A program made the position numbers and the translations under genes. The notes under the pieces are model-generated. The model was not told the origin of the DNA. It did no database searches and saw nothing but the letters and a program-made list of their open reading frames with translations. From assembly GCA_024233345.1 (NCBI GenBank), contig JACKPT010000009.1, positions 113,146 to 177,145 of the forward strand: a stretch of DNA of 64,000 nucleotides, in the 5' to 3' direction. The DNA comes from Verrucomicrobiota bacterium (GTDB lineage Bacteria; Verrucomicrobiota; Kiritimatiellia; CAIVKH01). Positions within the stretch are counted from its first letter, which is position 1. The number at the start of each line of letters is the position of its first letter. Shown one piece after another: positions 60,464-64,000 of this stretch.

Positions 60464-62012
60464 GTTTTCGCGCCCATGAACGTCGCAGTGTGTCTGCCTG
60501 CTGCTGAATCGCCTGAATCCGCTCGGGTGGCAATCGGCCTAGGTTTTTGAGTTGCATAGTCATGCGCGGATTGGCGCGAAGGTGCTGTTCATGCCGTTGA
60601 AGGAAATCCCAGTACAAGGTGGTGAACGGGCAGGCTTCTGGTCCGGTAGCCTCGCTTGGCTTATACCGACAGCCTTGGCAATAATTACTCATCCGGTCAA
60701 TGTACTTCCCCGTGGCCACGTAGGGCTTTGAGGCCATGATGCCCCCGTCGGCATATTGTGACATGCCAAGCGTGTTGGGTAACTCCACCCATTCGACGGC
60801 ATCGACATAAATCGCCAGATACCATGCATGTACATTTTGGGGATGCACCCCGAGCAGCAACGAAAACAGTCCGGTCACCATGAGGCGTTGGATATGATGG
60901 GCATAGCCATAGCGCAGGGTCTGACCAATGACCTGGTGCAGACAGTTCATATCCGTATCACCCGTCCAGTAAAAGTCCGGCAGATCCGCTGAAGCGCCGA
61001 GGGAATTTTGTTCGAGGTAGTCTGGCATGTGCAGCCAGTACACGCCCCGTACATATTCTCGCCACCCGAGAATCTGCCGAATGAAACCCTCCACAGCGTT
61101 TAACGGATACCGTACAGGATCATCGTGGTAGGCTTGCTCGGCAGCCTGAATCACCTCCAGAGGTGACAGCATCTTCAGGTTCAACGAGGTGGAAATCAGG
61201 GCATGATACAGAAATGGCTCGTTCGTATGCATGGCGTCCTGCACTTCGCCAAACCGGGGAAGGCGGTGTTCGATAAAGTCATGCAGGAGCGTTAGCGCCT
61301 GCGCCCGCTCAACCGGCCATTGGAAGGATTCAAGGGACCCCGGATGATTGGGAAAGCGGCGTTCCACAAGTTCAATCACCTGTCGGGTAATCGGGTCCGG
61401 TTTGAACCTGGGAGGTTGGGGAAGTTGTGGTGGTCCTGACTTTCCAAAGCTGCCCCGATTCTCTGCATCAAAATTCCACCGTCCCCCCACCGGCTTTGAG
61501 CCATCCATTAAGATGCCGGTTTTTTTCCGCATCATTCGGTAAAAGAATTCCATTCTGAGCTGTTTCCGCTCTGCGGCGTGGGCACGAAAGGCTGTGGTTG
61601 TGCAGAGAAAGTGTCGATCCTCCAACACCGTGAGCGGTACCTGCGCCTGCCGGGCGATCCGGGTGATTTCCTGCAGGACACTATACTCACCCGGCTGGGT
61701 GATGATGCATCGCTCTGGGCGGTAGTGTTTTATTTTTTCACCCAGAACATCCCCCAGGGTGCAGGCGCATCTTTGGGGGTCCAGCTCTGTATAGTCAACT
61801 GGGCAGCCACGGGAGATCAATGCCTCTCGAAAGTGACGCATCGCACTTAGAAAGAGAACGATTCTCGCCTTGTGCGTCCATACCTTGGTGGACTCATGGC
61901 CGACTTCGGCCATGCAGATCACGTCCCGCTCCGGGTCAAATCCATCGAGGCAAGGGCCTTCGAGATCCAACTGATCGCCCAGAATCCAGATCAAGTGGCG
62001 TACGTTATTCAT
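60348..62012 (-). CDS. FeS-type prokaryotic (6-4) photolyase-like protein
   Basis: About 554 residues from the ATG giving MNNVRHLIWILGDQL; a GTG three codons earlier also opens the frame. It matches the bacterial cryptochrome/(6-4) photolyase group (PhrB/CryB, FeS-BCP): GDQL, REALISRGCPVDYTEL, AAERKQLRMEFFYRMMRKKTGILMD, YADGGIMASKPYVATGKYIDRMSNYCQGCRYKPSEATGPEACPFTTLYWDFL with the Cys that ligate a [4Fe-4S] cluster. The core ends near RIQAIQQQADTLRRSWARK. The last ~40 residues are low in homology and overlap the next gene by 116 bases in another frame, so the original stop has probably been lost. Confidence 0.9.
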   Translation of the reverse strand: MNNVRHLIWILGDQLDLEGPCLDGFDPERDVICMAEVGHESTKVWTHKARIVLFLSAMRHFREALISRGCPVDYTELDPQRCACTLGDVLGEKIKHYRPERCIITQPGEYSVLQEITRIARQAQVPLTVLEDRHFLCTTTAFRAHAAERKQLRMEFFYRMMRKKTGILMDGSKPVGGRWNFDAENRGSFGKSGPPQLPQPPRFKPDPITRQVIELVERRFPNHPGSLESFQWPVERAQALTLLHDFIEHRLPRFGEVQDAMHTNEPFLYHALISTSLNLKMLSPLEVIQAAEQAYHDDPVRYPLNAVEGFIRQILGWREYVRGVYWLHMPDYLEQNSLGASADLPDFYWTGDTDMNCLHQVIGQTLRYGYAHHIQRLMVTGLFSLLLGVHPQNVHAWYLAIYVDAVEWVELPNTLGMSQYADGGIMASKPYVATGKYIDRMSNYCQGCRYKPSEATGPEACPFTTLYWDFLQRHEQHLRANPRMTMQLKNLGRLPPERIQAIQQQADTLRRSWARKHEACLRPTGLVQARPSGRRSSPPRRSRCTWPGDSALYF

Positions 62013-62205
62013 CGGCAACACTGTTCGACATATCCGAGTAAAACTTACAGATATCCAGGAGGAATGCCCGCAATCATCCTGATCGAGATCCTGACTCTTT
62101 GTTCCTGGTCCCGGAAAAGGTCGGGGCCAGGTTCCTCAAGCCAAAGCGCCCTGCCGGGCATCTTCGTTCTTCAATTTGTGAGGAATTGCTCTACGATGGC
62201 TGGTC

Positions 62206-63195
62206 ATGAAAACAGGAGTATCGACTGGGTATCGCCTTCGTGGGGTGGTTGCAACCGTGGTCTGGATGTTTGCGATGGCAATGATCTCCGGGTGTGAGGA
62301 GCCGGCCGACAATGACTTCCAAGGCTATATCGAAGGTGAATTTCTCTATATCAGTTCTCCGGTGGGGGGGCAACTGGCCCGATTGATGGTAGAGCGCGGA
62401 GACCGGGTGGTGAAGGGGGATGCATTATTTGCCCTCGAGGATGAATCAGAGCGCCTTGAGGTTGAGCGTACAGCCTCCTTGAAGCAGGAAGCGGAGGCCC
62501 GTCTGGAAAACCTGCGGAAGGGGGCCCGGCCCAGTGAGCTGGACGCGATTCGGGATCGTCACATCCAGGCGGTGTCTGCAGTCGAATTCAGACGAAAGGA
62601 ACTTGAGCGCAAACAGGAGCTGTATGCAGGCAGTGTGATTCCCGATTCTGAGCTCGATCAGGCTCGGTATGAATTCGACTCCGCCACCGCGCTGGCAGCA
62701 TCGCTGCTTGCCGATCTGGAAACTGCTGAAATGGGGGGGCGGTCGGATGAGGTCAAAGCGGCGGAGGCGGCCGTGAAGGCGGCCGGGGCAGCAGAAGAAA
62801 AAGCGCTCTGGGTGGTCACCCAAAAGCAACAATTTGCGCCTGTCGCCGGTCTTGTTGAAGATACCTACTACCATGAGGGTGAGTGGGTGGGGGCAGGTGC
62901 TCCGGTGGTGCGTCTGCTACCATCGGATCGTGTCAAGGTGCGGTTTTTTGTCCCGGAGACTGATCGCGTGCGGGTAAACATCGGGGATCGTGTCGCGGTG
63001 CATGCGGATGGTGCCGAATCTACGGTTACCGCGGTGATCAATTATCTTTCACCTCGGGCCGAATATACCCCGCCGGTCATTTACAGCCGCGATACCCGTA
63101 GTCGCCTGGTCTATCTGGTCGAGGCGGGGTTTGAGCCCGGCGATGCGGGCGCGCTGTCACCCGGACAACCGGTGGATGTTACCCTGGAGCCATAA
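62206..63195 (+). CDS. HlyD-family membrane-fusion lipoprotein of an ABC exporter
   Basis: 329 residues. The N-terminus is a lipoprotein signal (VWMFAMAMISGCEEP; lipobox ending in Cys). The barrel-sandwich domain reads GYIEGEFLYISSPVGGQLARLMVERGDRVVKGDALFALED, followed by a coiled coil (ELERKQELYAGSVIPDSELDQARYEFD) and APVAGLVEDTYYHEGEWVGAGAPVV with a beta-barrel domain. The layout is close to E. coli YbhG. The ATPase gene follows after four bases, so it is the adaptor of a YbhGFSR-like export system. Confidence 0.9.
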   Translation: MKTGVSTGYRLRGVVATVVWMFAMAMISGCEEPADNDFQGYIEGEFLYISSPVGGQLARLMVERGDRVVKGDALFALEDESERLEVERTASLKQEAEARLENLRKGARPSELDAIRDRHIQAVSAVEFRRKELERKQELYAGSVIPDSELDQARYEFDSATALAASLLADLETAEMGGRSDEVKAAEAAVKAAGAAEEKALWVVTQKQQFAPVAGLVEDTYYHEGEWVGAGAPVVRLLPSDRVKVRFFVPETDRVRVNIGDRVAVHADGAESTVTAVINYLSPRAEYTPPVIYSRDTRSRLVYLVEAGFEPGDAGALSPGQPVDVTLEP

Positions 63196-63199
63196 CCGC

Positions 63200-64000
63200 A
63201 TGCCTGCGGACAACCATGTCATCGATGTGCGGGGCGTGACCAAGCGGTTTGACGGAAAAACGGTGGTCAACCAGCTTTCGCTGCAAGTCAATCAGGGAGA
63301 GATTTTCGGTTTCCTCGGCCCCAATGGCAGCGGAAAAACCACCTTCCTGCGCATGATTTGTGGTCTTCTGCATATGGATGAGGGAGAGGGAACCTGTCTG
63401 GGGTACAAGATCCGAACGCACCCCGCGGAAATCAAGCGGCAGACTGGCTACATGACCCAGCGCTTCTCTTTTTACGAAGACCTGACAATCAAAGAGAATC
63501 TCGATTTTGTTGCCCGTGTCTATGAAATGCCGAATCGTAAACAGAGGGTGCAGGAAGGTCTTGAGCAGTTGGGTTTGGTCAGCCGTTGCAACCAGCTCGC
63601 GGGGGCGTTGTCCGGGGGATGGAAGCAGCGGCTTGCCCTCGCGGCGTGTCTTCTTCATCGACCCAAACTATTACTTCTCGATGAGCCCACCGCGGGGGTG
63701 GACCCGAGTGCTCGCCGCGATTTCTGGGAAGAAGTACACCGATTGGCTTCCGAGGGGATGACCGTGCTGATTACCACCCACTACATGGACGAGGCGGAGC
63801 GCTGTCATCGACTGGCCTATATTTCTTATGGGGATCTCCTTGCCCAAGGTACGGCAGAGGAATTGATTGAGCAGTCGGGGTTGCATACCTGGGAGGTGGC
63901 CGGACCTGGTGTGGCCTCCTTGACCGAATCATTGCGAGAGCTTGGCGGGGTGGAACAAGTGGCGGCATTTGGCAATGCCCTTCATATCAGTGGTCATGAC
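63200..64000 (+). CDS. ABC transporter ATPase, truncated by window end
   Basis: The frame is open from the ATG at 63200 to the end of the window, so at least 267 residues. Walker A FLGPNGSGKTT, Q-loop GYMTQRFSFYEDL, ABC signature LSGGWKQRLALA, Walker B LLLLDEPTAGVDPSARR and the H-loop TTHYMDEAERC are all present and intact, typical of an export-type (YbhF/CcmA-like) ATPase. Being next to a HlyD-type lipoprotein, it probably belongs to a drug or small-molecule exporter. Whether it carries a second ATPase half, as YbhF does, cannot be seen. Confidence 0.94.
   Translation, partial: MPADNHVIDVRGVTKRFDGKTVVNQLSLQVNQGEIFGFLGPNGSGKTTFLRMICGLLHMDEGEGTCLGYKIRTHPAEIKRQTGYMTQRFSFYEDLTIKENLDFVARVYEMPNRKQRVQEGLEQLGLVSRCNQLAGALSGGWKQRLALAACLLHRPKLLLLDEPTAGVDPSARRDFWEEVHRLASEGMTVLITTHYMDEAERCHRLAYISYGDLLAQGTAEELIEQSGLHTWEVAGPGVASLTESLRELGGVEQVAAFGNALHISGHD

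Overview
The window looks like chromosome from a free-living bacterium of the PVC group, most likely Kiritimatiellota or a close Verrucomicrobiota/Lentisphaerae relative. This is inference. The grounds are GC-rich sequence, a PEP-CTERM protein beside a DUF1559-type pseudopilin, a large formylglycine sulfatase with a divergent TPR regulator, giant CSLREA/choice-of-anchor-Q beta-helix proteins, and many interspersed intergenic repeats. I saw no rRNA, tRNA, CRISPR array, prophage or intact insertion sequence.

Layout. 1-2988: lysine genes dapA (5' end outside the window) and dapB, separated by a four-helix-bundle gene with inverted repeats at its edges, then a long inverted repeat and folK. 3014-5686: a CBS-HEPN-like protein, a secreted protein and an outer-membrane barrel. 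5947-10186: arylsulfatase and a divergent TPR regulator. 10194-12546: a VapBC toxin-antitoxin pair between matching repeats, then a probably 5'-truncated SGNH hydrolase. 12600-19974: Cys-rich exported protein plus a CusCBA-like copper/silver efflux operon. 19975-20877: non-coding palindromes.

20878-32552 (minus strand): a response regulator and MASE1 histidine kinase are followed, co-directionally, by two giant beta-helix proteins of 1856 and 1151 aa. 32822-37058: panB, an MBL-fold hydrolase, a peroxiredoxin-like protein, a glycosyltransferase and a GspC/PilP-like protein. 37115-42014: xdhC and mgtE (coupled, minus strand), then argD and argG. 42266-47759: a Nudix hydrolase, then a tightly coupled yihY-type / UvrD-type helicase / comM unit. 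48084-49434: an MNT/HEPN toxin-antitoxin pair and an unknown gene.

49795-54645: two more large exported proteins. 54816-58690 (minus strand): a COG0523 GTPase, then a PEP-CTERM / pseudopilin / secreted-protein cluster. 58940-62012 (minus strand): two different photolyase-family genes overlapping by 116 bases. 62206-64000: a HlyD-like adaptor and an ABC ATPase that runs off the window.

The main themes are envelope and surface biology (six large exported proteins, several sharing a C-terminal module), stress defence (metal efflux, photorepair, peroxiredoxin, two toxin-antitoxin loci) and amino-acid/cofactor synthesis. The best candidates for something new are the four-helix-bundle insertion that supplies the dapB N-terminus, the repeat-bounded vapBC island with an apparently leaderless promoter, the CBS-HEPN protein, and the two-component-linked array of six beta-helix modules.
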